Below are positions 18,198 to 28,800 of a DNA stretch of 64,000 bases, piece by piece (within the stretch, counting starts at the first letter, position 1; each line of letters begins with the position of its first letter). The notes below the pieces were generated by a model. That model was not told where the DNA came from and did not search any database. It was given only the letters and a program-made list of their open reading frames with translations. A program made the translations under genes and the position numbers. Origin of the DNA: Gracilimonas sp040877545 (GTDB taxonomy: Bacteria; Bacteroidota; Rhodothermia; Balneolales; Balneolaceae); contig JBBDNN010000006.1 in NCBI GenBank assembly GCA_040877545.1, positions 62,001 to 126,000 of the forward strand, read 5' to 3'.

Positions 18198-18473
18198 TCA
18201 TTCCGCATCATCATCGCCGCCGGCGGCATAGGGGTTGTAAATTCCATATTCCGTGGGATCATATTCAGCCAACTCAAAGAAGTAATTCCATGCGGATTCA
18301 CTTTTCCCTTTATTATCTACCCAGGTAGGGTGACTTTGTTTGATGAGTCCAACCACCCGTTTTGCGTAAGAAACACGTTCTTCGGTGTCTTCGATGCGCG
18401 GAAGGGCGGCAATCATAAGATCGAGGTTGTAGCCGCAGTCAAAATCTTTGGGTTTTTCTTGATGTATGAACAT
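18198..18473 (-). CDS. DUF4290-like small protein
   Basis: A 91-aa acidic protein whose central part DCGYNLDLMIAALPRIEDTE followed by ERVSYAKRVVGLIKQSHPTW resembles the DUF4290 pattern (YGRN…M…IxDREERxxxAxxII…PH) that is common in Bacteroidota. Function is unknown. It lacks a signal peptide and ends in an acidic GGDDDAE tail. It lies 90 bases upstream of the HEPN gene on the same strand; co-transcription is possible but not required. The family match is from memory of the pattern, so moderately sure. Confidence 0.6.
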   Translation of the reverse strand: MFIHQEKPKDFDCGYNLDLMIAALPRIEDTEERVSYAKRVVGLIKQSHPTWVDNKGKSESAWNYFFELAEYDPTEYGIYNPYAAGGDDDAE

Positions 18474-18641
18474 GAATGGAATTGATATCTAAAGATGAGA
18501 TTGAAAGCGGAAAATAAACCTTTATTAGCTGAGATTAAAGGACAGAATTTTAAATTGTACCAGGAAATTGGTTGAATATAAGCTAAAGTAAGCCTGCAGA
18601 AAATTGCTTTTCTTTTTAATGCCCCTCCGCGAATTATTTCT

Positions 18642-18649
18642 TAGTTTTG
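18642..18649 (+). promoter_or_regulatory. Possible Bacteroidota-type -7 box upstream of the CBS-like gene
   Basis: TAGTTTTG fits TAnnTTTG and lies 35 bases before the ATG at 18684. No clear -33 TTG partner at the usual distance; weak inference. Confidence 0.28.
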
Positions 18650-18683
18650 GGAATAGTTAGAAAATCATTCAAAAAAAGAATTC

Positions 18684-19667
18684 ATGTTCTACAATTCCGT
18701 CCTGGAAACGATTGGAAATACGCCGCTCATTAAATTAAATAAAATAAATGGCGGCTCTGAAGGAACTCTTCTTGCCAAAGTTGAATACTTCAATCCCGGG
18801 CACAGTATTAAAGACCGTATTGCCGTTAAAATGATTGATGATGCCGAGGCGAAAGGATTGCTGAAACCCGGCGGCACAATTGTTGAAGGAACCTCAGGAA
18901 ATACCGGAATGGGGTTAGCTCTGGTGGCTGTTAACAGAGGATACAAATGCATATTTACCACGAATGACAAACAAAGCCAGGCCAAGATAGATATTCTGCG
19001 GGCGGTTGGGGCTGAAGTAATTGTATGCCCAACTAATGTGGAGGCAGATCATCCCGACAGCTATTATTCAGTAGCAAAAAAGCTGAACGAAGAAATCCCC
19101 AATTCCTACTATCCCAATCAATATGATAATGAAAGCAATTTGATTTCACATTATGAAACCACCGGTCCGGAATTGTGGGAACAAACAGAGGGAAAACTCA
19201 CTCACTTTGTAGCAGGGATGGGAACAGGAGGAACTATTTCTGGAGCGGGAAAATATCTGAAGGAGCAAAATCCTGCTATCAAAGTAATTGGTATTGATAC
19301 TGTTGGCTCTGTGTACAAAAAATATTTTGAAACAGGAGAGTTTGATGAGAAAGAAATCAGGCCCTACATGACGGAAGGAATTGGGGAGGATATTATTCCC
19401 GGCACAATCGATTTTGAGTTTATAGATGAAGTAATTCAGGTAAATGATAAAGACGGCGCAATTGTTACCCGAAAACTGGCGAGAGAAGAAGGTTTATTTT
19501 TAGGTTGGTCTTCTGGCTCGGCTGTGAAAGGTGCTTTGGATTATATCCAAGAAAATCCTTTAGGAAAGGAGGACATAATGGCTATCATCATGCCCGACAG
19601 TGGATCGCGTTATATCCCCAAAATCTACAATGATGAATGGATGAAAGAGCAGGGGTTTTTGGAATAG
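18684..19667 (+). CDS. Cystathionine beta-synthase / cysteine synthase-type PLP enzyme
   Basis: Fold-type II pyridoxal-phosphate enzyme of sulfur amino-acid metabolism, 327 aa. The PLP lysine is in NPGHSIKDR (Lys43), the substrate loop is VEGTSGNTGMGLA, and the phosphate-binding loop is GMGTGGTISGAGKYL. The segments TNDKQSQAKIDILRAVGAEV, CPTNVEADHPDSYY and EGIGEDIIP resemble the catalytic core of cystathionine beta-synthase more than O-acetylserine sulfhydrylase, but there is no C-terminal regulatory CBS-domain pair. The substrate (serine+homocysteine or O-acetylserine+sulfide) cannot be settled from sequence alone. Confidence 0.88.
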   Translation: MFYNSVLETIGNTPLIKLNKINGGSEGTLLAKVEYFNPGHSIKDRIAVKMIDDAEAKGLLKPGGTIVEGTSGNTGMGLALVAVNRGYKCIFTTNDKQSQAKIDILRAVGAEVIVCPTNVEADHPDSYYSVAKKLNEEIPNSYYPNQYDNESNLISHYETTGPELWEQTEGKLTHFVAGMGTGGTISGAGKYLKEQNPAIKVIGIDTVGSVYKKYFETGEFDEKEIRPYMTEGIGEDIIPGTIDFEFIDEVIQVNDKDGAIVTRKLAREEGLFLGWSSGSAVKGALDYIQENPLGKEDIMAIIMPDSGSRYIPKIYNDEWMKEQGFLE

Positions 19668-19720
19668 TTATAACACCCAAAAGGAAACGTATAAAACATT
19701 AATTATTTACAGAGAATATT

Positions 19721-20038
19721 ATGGCAAAAAAAGATCAAACATTGAATCCCGGTAAAATGGAAATCGAATTAAAAGAAGATGAAGCGGGTGGCACCTATTC
19801 TAATCTGGTAATGATTACGCATTCACCTTCTGAATTCATTCTGGATTTTATTGCTGTGATGCCCGGGGTACCAAAAGCAAAAGTGGTCAAGAGAATGATC
19901 CTTACTCCGGATCATGCAAAAAGACTGGCCGGGGCATTGAACGATAACGTAGTTCGCTACGAAAAAGAACACGGCCCAATTAATACAAAAGATCGAAACG
20001 ACATCCCCATGTACCGCGGCCCGCAGCCGGAAGCTTGA
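19721..20038 (+). CDS. DUF3467-family protein
   Basis: A 105-aa soluble protein of the DUF3467 family, recognised by GTYSNLVMITHSPSEFILDF (about residues 28-47) and the C-terminal half MILTPDHAKRLAGALNDNVVRYEKEHG. Function unknown; members are small bacterial proteins. It follows the CBS-like gene by 53 bases on the same strand and may be co-transcribed. Confidence 0.85.
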   Translation: MAKKDQTLNPGKMEIELKEDEAGGTYSNLVMITHSPSEFILDFIAVMPGVPKAKVVKRMILTPDHAKRLAGALNDNVVRYEKEHGPINTKDRNDIPMYRGPQPEA

Positions 20039-20103
20039 AGAAATTCAAAATTACAGATTAAAAGTTATAGATTTTGAAAACAACGAATCGTTGGAGATTA
20101 ACC

Positions 20104-20116
20104 ATTCCTTGTTGAA
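20104..20116 (-). repeat. Short intergenic repeat, copy 1 (inverted relative to copy 2)
   Basis: The minus strand reads TTCAACAAGGAAT, identical to 13 bases at 40898-40910 and embedded in similar AT-rich text (GAATATT, TTGAA). Both copies are intergenic. It may belong to a family of short dispersed repeats; two copies in 64 kb is suggestive only. Confidence 0.35.
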
Positions 20117-20137
20117 AACTGAATATTTGTAAAGGTT

Positions 20138-21220
20138 CTATTTTTTGGCTTTAATGAGGAGCCATACTCCCAGGATAAAAAAGGTAAGGTGAGGTACGGT
20201 TGCCACTAAAGCGGGATGTACAGTGCCATAATATCCAAAAGGTTCAATTATTTTCATAAAGGCGAGATAGAGGAAGCTGATAGTTAAACCGGCTGCAAGA
20301 TACACCCCTTTTCCGCCTCTCCGCCGAACGGCAGCAAATGAAAATCCTATGATAATTACCACAATTATAGATAAAGGATACGCCAGCCTTCCATAAAACT
20401 GAACCTGGGGAATTTCAATTCCGCCAGCACCGCTTCGCTCAATGGAGGCAATATAGTTCCACGCTTCAGGATAAGTTAATTGATATATATCGGAAGTTGT
20501 CCTGGCTAGGTCACGGGGAAACACATTTATTGCCGTATCTTTTTTTGTGTAAGAAGATTCAGTATATCCGCTGTCGGTAAAAACTCTTTCAGTAACACCA
20601 TCTAAAAGCCAGCTTTGAGTAGAATCTTGCCAGCTCATCCGGGTGGCAGTGGTGGTGCGAGAGATTTTTTTATCCTCGAATTTAATGAGGCGTATCCGGT
20701 AAGCCACTTCCTGGTTTCCATCAAAATAATTCACCCTTAGCTGAGTATTAACTTCAGGCTGCCGATAGATATCACTTCGATCAATTTTTTCAGACTTACT
20801 TTTCAGATACTTCTCTTCAAATGCAATTCGCTGCTGGTTAGAATTGGGAATCACAAAAGCATCCAATAGGCTGATTGTGGATGCGCTAATTGCAGCGAAT
20901 AAAATATAAGGTACAATTAAACGATAGAGACTAACCCCAGCCGCCTTTAATGCTGTAAATTCAAGGCGATCGGATAATTGGCCGGTGAGAAAAAGACATG
21001 CCACAAAAACGGCAACCGGTAAAACAAGACGGGTCATCTCAGGAACATAACTGAGGTAGTAATCTCTGAATATTTCAGCCATACTTGCTCCCTGATCCGC
21101 AAAATCATCGCTGTTTTCGGAAAAGTCGATCATTATATAGATAAAGATCAACATTAATAATACAACAGCGGTGATCAGGAAAAGCCTGAGAAAGATATAT
21201 TTATCGAAATGTTTAATCAC
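20138..21220 (-). CDS. lptG: LPS export permease LptG (LptF/LptG family)
   Basis: Half of the inner-membrane permease that extracts lipopolysaccharide for the Lpt bridge. The 360-aa YjgP/YjgQ-family protein has three N-terminal membrane helices (about residues 12-30, 55-82, 97-120), a periplasmic beta-jellyroll-like middle (about 130-265) and three C-terminal helices. The LptG/LptF assignment between the two adjacent genes is by size and order only: this one is the shorter, and its start lies inside the 3' end of the larger upstream partner (8-base overlap). Confidence 0.9.
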   Translation of the reverse strand: MIKHFDKYIFLRLFLITAVVLLMLIFIYIMIDFSENSDDFADQGASMAEIFRDYYLSYVPEMTRLVLPVAVFVACLFLTGQLSDRLEFTALKAAGVSLYRLIVPYILFAAISASTISLLDAFVIPNSNQQRIAFEEKYLKSKSEKIDRSDIYRQPEVNTQLRVNYFDGNQEVAYRIRLIKFEDKKISRTTTATRMSWQDSTQSWLLDGVTERVFTDSGYTESSYTKKDTAINVFPRDLARTTSDIYQLTYPEAWNYIASIERSGAGGIEIPQVQFYGRLAYPLSIIVVIIIGFSFAAVRRRGGKGVYLAAGLTISFLYLAFMKIIEPFGYYGTVHPALVATVPHLTFFILGVWLLIKAKK

Positions 21221-22643
21221 TTTTTTTCTTGAATAGCCTTGTAATTCGAATATCTGTTGAAAGGTGCAATATCAAATAAATTCCGATTAGTGAAAGCACG
21301 ATGTTAAAGGTCCACATGCCAGCGAAAGGAGAGACAAATAAGCGGTCGGCTAATTTTTCACCCTGTATTAACGACACCCAATAGAATGTAAGCACAATGG
21401 TACTGATGAGAGCGGCATAACCAAAATTTCCACGTTTTGTCATTATACCCACAGGGGCACCAAACAAAATAAATACAACACAAGCAAAAGGTACCGACAG
21501 TTTTTTATGTACCTCCACCAGGTAGCGGGCTATCCTTTTTTGTCGCCATTCTATATTAGCGATAGATGTTTCAAGTGTGGAGCGATAATCTTTGAATTGA
21601 CGGATAGATTCCTCCACAAAAGTTCTTTGAATCTCAATATCTTCAAAATTATTTATGAGAATATAATTGCTGCTTATTTTTCCCAGCTTTTGCAATGAAT
21701 CGGGAAGAATTATGTTGGCATTAAAATAAGATTCTTGTCCTTGCTGTTTTTTTGTTGGCACAAGGGAAGGATTCTCAGCTGTTCTTTGACGCTGTTTATC
21801 TACCTCTTTATGCAGAGAATCAACCACTACCATCATGGCTTGCGAGCTCATGGTCCGGTCACTTCGGTTTCTATTATCCGGATCTGATCTTAAAAAAGAA
21901 AGATCCTCCAAATCCAGGGTCATGATATGTCTACTGAAATCATTTCTCTCTAACTGAGTTGTGTTTCCATTACTGTTTGCGGAAAATTGAAGCATACTAC
22001 CATTTATGAGATGTAGCGTTAATGCCTGTTCTCCTTTACTTTCCAGTAAACCTTTTTCAGCTTTTATATACGCTCTTTCGCGATTCTCTCCCGGTTCCTG
22101 AAACAGTGTGACATTATACAGGCTGTCGGTAGCGCCGTCTATTTCTTCCACCAGAAAAGTATAGCCATCAATACCATCATAAAATGTATTGGGCTTGAGA
22201 TCAAACCCGGGTTTTTTTAGCCTGATGTCAATAAACAGGGAGCGGGCTTTATGATTTGCTTCCGGCAGCACATTATTTGAGAACCAGACTAAAACCACGC
22301 ACAAAATAATGGAAACCGTAAGTACAGGTCTGATTATTTTAAATGGATTAATACCGGATGCGCGTAAAGCCGTTAGTTCATTCAGTTCAGAAAATTTACC
22401 GAAAGCCATTAAAGTAGCTACTAACACGGCCATGGGAGCGGCTAATACTACCATGTATGCTAAGTTCGTTAGCACCAGCTCAACGATAATGCTAACAGGA
22501 ATATCTTTGCCTATCAGTTTATCAATGTGTAAAATCAAAAATTGCATTAACAGCAAAAACATCAGCGTAAAAAAACAAAACAGAAAAGGTCCTACATGTC
22601 GTTTTAGAAGATCTATCTGAATTTTATTTAAAAATCTGTTCAC
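21213..22643 (-). CDS. lptF: LPS export permease LptF (LptF/LptG family)
   Basis: Partner permease of the LPS exporter, 476 aa. It has N-terminal membrane segments (about 15-40, 55-85, 105-120), a long polar periplasmic region (about 125-375) and C-terminal membrane helices including PFACVVFILFGAPVGIMTKRG, a hallmark of the YjgP/YjgQ family. The periplasmic part is longer than in the E. coli protein (366 aa), as is common in Bacteroidota. It is transcribed with lptG (8-base overlap) and divergently from sprA. Confidence 0.91.
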   Translation of the reverse strand: MNRFLNKIQIDLLKRHVGPFLFCFFTLMFLLLMQFLILHIDKLIGKDIPVSIIVELVLTNLAYMVVLAAPMAVLVATLMAFGKFSELNELTALRASGINPFKIIRPVLTVSIILCVVLVWFSNNVLPEANHKARSLFIDIRLKKPGFDLKPNTFYDGIDGYTFLVEEIDGATDSLYNVTLFQEPGENRERAYIKAEKGLLESKGEQALTLHLINGSMLQFSANSNGNTTQLERNDFSRHIMTLDLEDLSFLRSDPDNRNRSDRTMSSQAMMVVVDSLHKEVDKQRQRTAENPSLVPTKKQQGQESYFNANIILPDSLQKLGKISSNYILINNFEDIEIQRTFVEESIRQFKDYRSTLETSIANIEWRQKRIARYLVEVHKKLSVPFACVVFILFGAPVGIMTKRGNFGYAALISTIVLTFYWVSLIQGEKLADRLFVSPFAGMWTFNIVLSLIGIYLILHLSTDIRITRLFKKKSD

Positions 22644-22848
22644 AATTCTTTTTTAGTGTTCGCTGTGGCCGATTAAAAAAATAGACATTTTTAACGTCTG
22701 ATATTAGCAATCATTATTCTATTACACTTTCAACAGACTCAAATATATGGTATTATCGAGCGCACCAATTCATTCGAATCAAAAAAGAGACTTGCCTATC
22801 ACATAACGCTACAGACACTAATTAATAACCGAGTTAGTAATAAAGCCG

Positions 22849-25800
22849 GTGCATTCTTATTTAAAACTAGTTTATTATTTACCACTCGCCTTTATTGTGA
22901 ATGGAGTGTTCTTGTTCGGTGTGGCTAAAAGCCAGGATACAACCGATACCACAACATCTGTAAGTGAGGCTGACAGTACGCTGGATGGTATAAAATTTAT
23001 TTACAGGCCACCAGATAATTATTTAAATCGCAGGAGAGCGGTTTCACCGGGTGGCCTATATTCAATAGAGCTTAACAAAGATCAATATTTCACAAGTTGG
23101 GATACCCTTGGCACCTATTATTTTAACAGAAATATTGACGGTATTCCTGTTTTTTTGCCTACCGTTTATAATTTTGAAGAAATAGCACGGGAGCGGAGAA
23201 ATGAACAGGAAAGGGAGATTCGCTACCGGTTAATTGAAGAAGGTAAGAGCGAAATAGAGCAGGGAAGAGGCTTGCTTGATTTCAGGCTGAATGTGCCTGG
23301 TGGTGAATCTTCAGTTTTTACCACCATCTTTGGAAAACCTGAAGTGAACCTGCGGGTAAATGGTTCGGCTAATATGAATGTAGGGGTTTCCATTCAAAAT
23401 ATTGACGATGCCAATCTTACTGAAGATCTTCGGAGGCGAATTGACCCGATGTTCAACCAAAACCTTCAGCTTAATATTCAGGGAACCATTGGTGATAAAC
23501 TAACTATTGCTACCGATTGGGATACCGAGCGTGCTTTTGATTTCCAGAACCGGCTGAGCATTGTGTATCAAGGTTATGAAGATGAGATTATTAAGCGTAT
23601 AGAAATGGGGAACGTTTCTATGGAAACAGGAAACTCCTTGATTCGGGGCGGGGCTTCTTTATTTGGTATTAAATCAATTGCGGAACTCGGGCCACTTAAG
23701 TTGACATCAGTTGTATCCCAACAAAAAGGGGAGAGTGAGACTCAAACGATTAGCGGTGGGTCTCAGGAAACTGCTATTTCGATCAAGCCGGCAGAATATC
23801 AGAATAACCGGCACTTTTTTATTGATTTTTATAACCGTCAGGAATTTGAAAATAATGTTGCTGACCCTCAGCAACTGGGTCAGGCTTATCAAATATCAGA
23901 GCTAAAGGTTTGGATATCGGAACCCCAAATTAATACTACAGAAAATGAAGCGGTGCGTGCGGCAGCATTTGTAGATTTAGGTGTGGTAGATTTGGGGAAT
24001 GGAAATTATGGACTTCCTGATCCTGCCGGCGATATAATTGATGAAAGTGTTTTGGAAAACAACAGAAGTAATACCAGCGCATCTGCTGAAACTTTTGGCG
24101 TAGCAGGCAGTGATTTTCACAATGGCTATTTCCGGCCGTTGCAGGAAGGGGTTGATTATCGCGTTAATAAGACATTGGGCTATATTTCATTAAACAGGGG
24201 CTTAAGTTCAGGATCATACCTGGCTGTATCTTTTGTGCGGCTGGTTCCCGGAGAAGCGGGTGGTACGGTTAAAGTTGGGGATGTAACCGATCAGTCTGGA
24301 TTAATTTACCTGAAGTTAATCCGCCCTAATAATCCCACCCCGGATTTAAAATCATGGCCGCTGACTATGCGAAATGTTTACTCGCTTGGTGTATCAGACT
24401 TGACGGAGGATGGCCTGGAGGTGGATATCAAATTCACTCAGGGTAATATTGAGCAAAGTAATCTCGAAGGCAGAGGGCCCACACTATTGCAGGATTTGGG
24501 GCTTGATCGTGTAAATACAGAAGGGGCTGCACAGACGGATAACAGAATAGATTTCAACAGCTTTACCCTTGATCCACGCAGCGGGAATATCATCTTTCCT
24601 TACCTGGAACCTTTTGGTGAACGTATTAATGAACTTCTAACAGCGGCCTCTGTTTCCGATTCTGTACGTGAAAACCTCACTTTTTCGGAACTTTATAACG
24701 AGAAACAAAATACGGCAGATCAATCCCGAAAAAATAATTTTTATGAAATAGAGGGTTTATCCAAAGGAGGGGTCACCGGTAATTTTACACTAGGTTTCAG
24801 TTTAGTTGAAGGTTCTGTAAAAGTATTCGCCAATGGGAGTGAATTAACTCAGGGAGTTGATTACGAGGTTGACTATTCTTTTGGCAGCATTACCATTTTA
24901 AACGATCAGTATCTGGCCAACGGTCAGGATATTAAGGTTGAATATGAGAATAATCAGCTTAGTGTAATCGGGCAAAAGAATTTTACAGGCTTGCGGGCAG
25001 AATACACCATAAGTGATGATATCAGTATTGGAAGTACCTATTTTAAGCTGAAAGAACAGCCGTTATCTGATAAAATTCGCATTGGAAATGAATCTATTAA
25101 TAATACCGTGCTGGGAATGGACGCCAAGGCCAATTTTGAAACACCCTGGATTACCCGATTTATAGATAGAATTCCTTTGCTGCAAACCAAGGAGTCATCC
25201 AATGTTCGTATTAGTGGCGAATTTGCCCAGCTAAGGCCGGGTGTGTCGCAAACAAATGCTGTTAGAAATGCCATAAAAGAAGGTAACCTTTACCCGGATG
25301 AAGAAAACGGCTTGGTTTTTATTGATGATTTTGAGGGCTCAGAATTCAGCATCTCTTTTATTAGCGCTACCCGCTGGAGTTTAGCCGCACCACCAGCCGC
25401 TTTACCTGGTTACTCGTCTGACGATGCCTATTTTGCTAATCCGGAAAATGCCAGCCCTCTCACCACGGCTGAGTCAAAAACAGATCGAGCCGATTTAAGG
25501 AGCCAATTTTCCTGGTATACCATTCCGAGAAATATATCTAATATTTTAGGAGGGGCTGAAGGTACTCCCGAATCTAAAACAGTATTAACTGAGGAAGTAT
25601 TCCCTGGCAGGGAAACCAATAATGCCCAGGAAGAAGTGATAAACACACTCGACATTTTTTATAATCCTTCTGAACGAGGTCCTTATAACTATAACAAAAA
25701 TTTAAAAATGCATCTCGAAACTTCTCCCGAAAATCAATGGGGAGGAATGACCGCGGTTTTGCCATCCGGTCAAGAAGATTTAACTCAAAATAATATCGAG

Positions 25801-28800
25801 TTTATTGAATTTTGGATTCAACCAATATTACCCAATGGTCAAGATCCACTTCCTCAGGATCTGGAAGATTATGATGGAAAGATTTATATCGATCTGGGTA
25901 CAATTTCCGAAGATGTCGTGCCAAATTTTGAAATTAATACAGAAGACGGACTTGCAACAAACCTTAGCAATTTGAAAGAGGATAATGATGGCCGATCTTA
26001 TATTCCTAGTTATTCACAAGCTCCACAGGGGCAGTTTTCAAATGACAATAGGCAGTATGAAGATGTGGGGCTTGATGGCGTGCCCAGCGCTAACGGTTTT
26101 AATGAAGACATGGTTGAAACCGTATTATTTCAAGAATTTATAGATTCCATGAGGGTGGTTTATGGAGAAGACAGTGACGAGTTCCGGGATATTTTAGCAG
26201 ATCCATCCAATGATGATTATGTGTATTACGGTGAATCAAAAGTTCAGGATTTGCCATTACAGGAGCGTTTTTACCGTCTGCTCGGCTACCATGAAGGAAA
26301 TACCCCGGAAGCAGGTGGAGATAAAATTGCCATCACTTCAAAACCGGACTCTGAAGGATTAGTCAGCAAATCAAACATTGAGATAAATAATTCATATTAC
26401 CAATACGAACTTGATATTAATCCCGCTGATTTCAACAATCTCGAGATAGGAAGTCCTGGCACGTTTATTATAGATAAGGTTCCTGGTGAACGACAGGAAG
26501 ACCGCTGGCACCTGGTTCGGATTCCTTTAGAAGATTTTAAACGAAAGGTGGGAGAAATTGATGGATTTCAAAACATCTCGTACATACGAATGTGGATGTC
26601 GGGTTATGAAAAACCATTTACTATACGATTCGCTTCTCTTGAATTTATAGGTAGCCAATGGCGAAAAGTGGATAATATTACCGAAACCGAAAATTCTTTG
26701 GCCGATTTTAAAGTATCCACCATTAATATTGAAGAGAACGCCAATCGCAGACCAGTACCTTACCGCCAACCAACAGGGTCAATCCGGTCGTTAAATCGCG
26801 GTGTACAGATGCAATCGTTAGCGAATGAACAGTCGATTGTTTTGGGTGTTGAAGGGCTTGGTCCAGGAGAAATCAAAATGGTGAAGAGGGTTTATCCCGG
26901 TGGATTAAACCTGCTTAATTACGAAAACTTGCGCATGTTTATTCATGGTGAAGGCAGTGGTGCAGGGTATGGCGACCGACCTGAAGAAAGAGAAAATGCT
27001 GAGCTTGTTATACGCATGGGTACCGATCTGGAATCAAACTACTATGAATACCGGCAGCCAGTTACACCCTCCGATCGTGATTATTCATTTTCTACCTATA
27101 GCACCGAAGGAGGAGGAGATCTGGAGATTGACGCTGAAGAGGTTTGGCTATATGACGAAAACAGCATGAATGTGGTGTTGTCTGCTTTTAATGAGCTAAA
27201 GCAGTTAAGAGATCAACAGGTAAATTCAGACCCAACAAGCAGCTTTGAATTAGCACTCACTCCTGAGGAGGATGATGCGGTTGAAGGTGCGGTGATAGCA
27301 ATTAAGGGAAATCCATCTTTAGGCAGAATTTCTGAAATTGGAATGGGCATCCACAATCCCTTTGATCCCGGTGATGCTACCTCGCCTGGTGTCGCAAATC
27401 TTGATGCAGAGTTTTGGCTAAATGAACTTCGGGTTTCCGGTTTCGACAATGAGAAGGGGTGGTCGGCCAATGCAAAAGCCAGTTTTAAATTTGCAGATTT
27501 TGCCACAGTAAACACCAATTTCACCAAAACAACAAATGGTTTCGGCGGCCTTGAATCCCGGCTCGGCCAGCGGAGTGTTGCTGAACAAATAGGCTATGAT
27601 CTTAGCTCAACCGTAAATATGCACAAGCTGATTCCGGATCGTTTTGGATGGAGTTTCCCTGTAACCATTTCAACACGAAAATCAGTTTCTACTCCTAAGT
27701 TTTTACCTGGAGAGGGTGATATACGTCTCGATGATTTCATCAACGCAACCAGGTCCAATGAAGAGTTATCGGAATCGGAAAAACAAGCACAAATTAATAG
27801 CAAAGTAGATGAAGTAGAAACAGTGGGGGATAATTTCTCGATTAATGTTTCAAATATTTCCAAGAGTAATTCAAAGGGTAAATTAGCACAGTATACCATT
27901 GATAAAACAAGTCTCAGTTATGTATATAATGAAGGAAGTGCTACAAATCCGGAACTACAGCTGAAGAACAACTGGAATTACAATACCTCAATCCAATATA
28001 ATCTTACCTTTAATAATGTGCGGTTATTCCGCCCTTTTAAATTTACTGAGGAAATTCCTGTGGTAAATATTCTTTCGGGGTTCAGGCTGGGATATATGCC
28101 ATCTTCAATTAATGCCTCTGCCAGCTTAAACCGTTCCTACGATGAGAAGAGACGACGCTCTCAAATTGATAATGAGGGGATCGAACAAAGGCAGCCACTC
28201 CAACAAACACATGTATTTAATCAGCGTTCAACTTTTGGTTTTAGCTATAATCTCACGCCTAATATTCCCATCTCGTTTCGTACCAATACCAATTTCGATT
28301 TATCACGGCCGGGCCGGGAAAACCTGAACCAAACCGGCATCGACAGTTCTCGATACAGAACTATACGCACCTTCGAAGTGCTTAATGGTTTGGTAACCGA
28401 TACTTTGAATGCCCGAAGGTCTAATTACGAAGAAACTTATTCCACAAGCTGGCGGCCCCAGTTGAGTAGAATTAAAGCACTCAACTGGCTTTCTTATTCG
28501 GCATCGTATGGTGGTGGCTATAGATGGACAAACAGTGCCCGTGGTTCTAATTTAGGTGCGGGTGTTTCAAACAGCTTTCGGCTGGATAATACTTTTAAAA
28601 TTAATACCAAAAGCATATTTGAGCAGCTGGGTTTCTTTAACAAAATAGAAGAAGCAGATGAGAAGGAAACCAGGGAAAGAAGCCAGGCTAAAAAAGATAA
28701 AGTTGAAGGGGAGGAGCCTGCTACACCCGACTTACTAAAAGATGCCCAATATTTAGGCCGTAAGATCTTTCTGGCTCTATTCAGCATGGAGAATATTGAT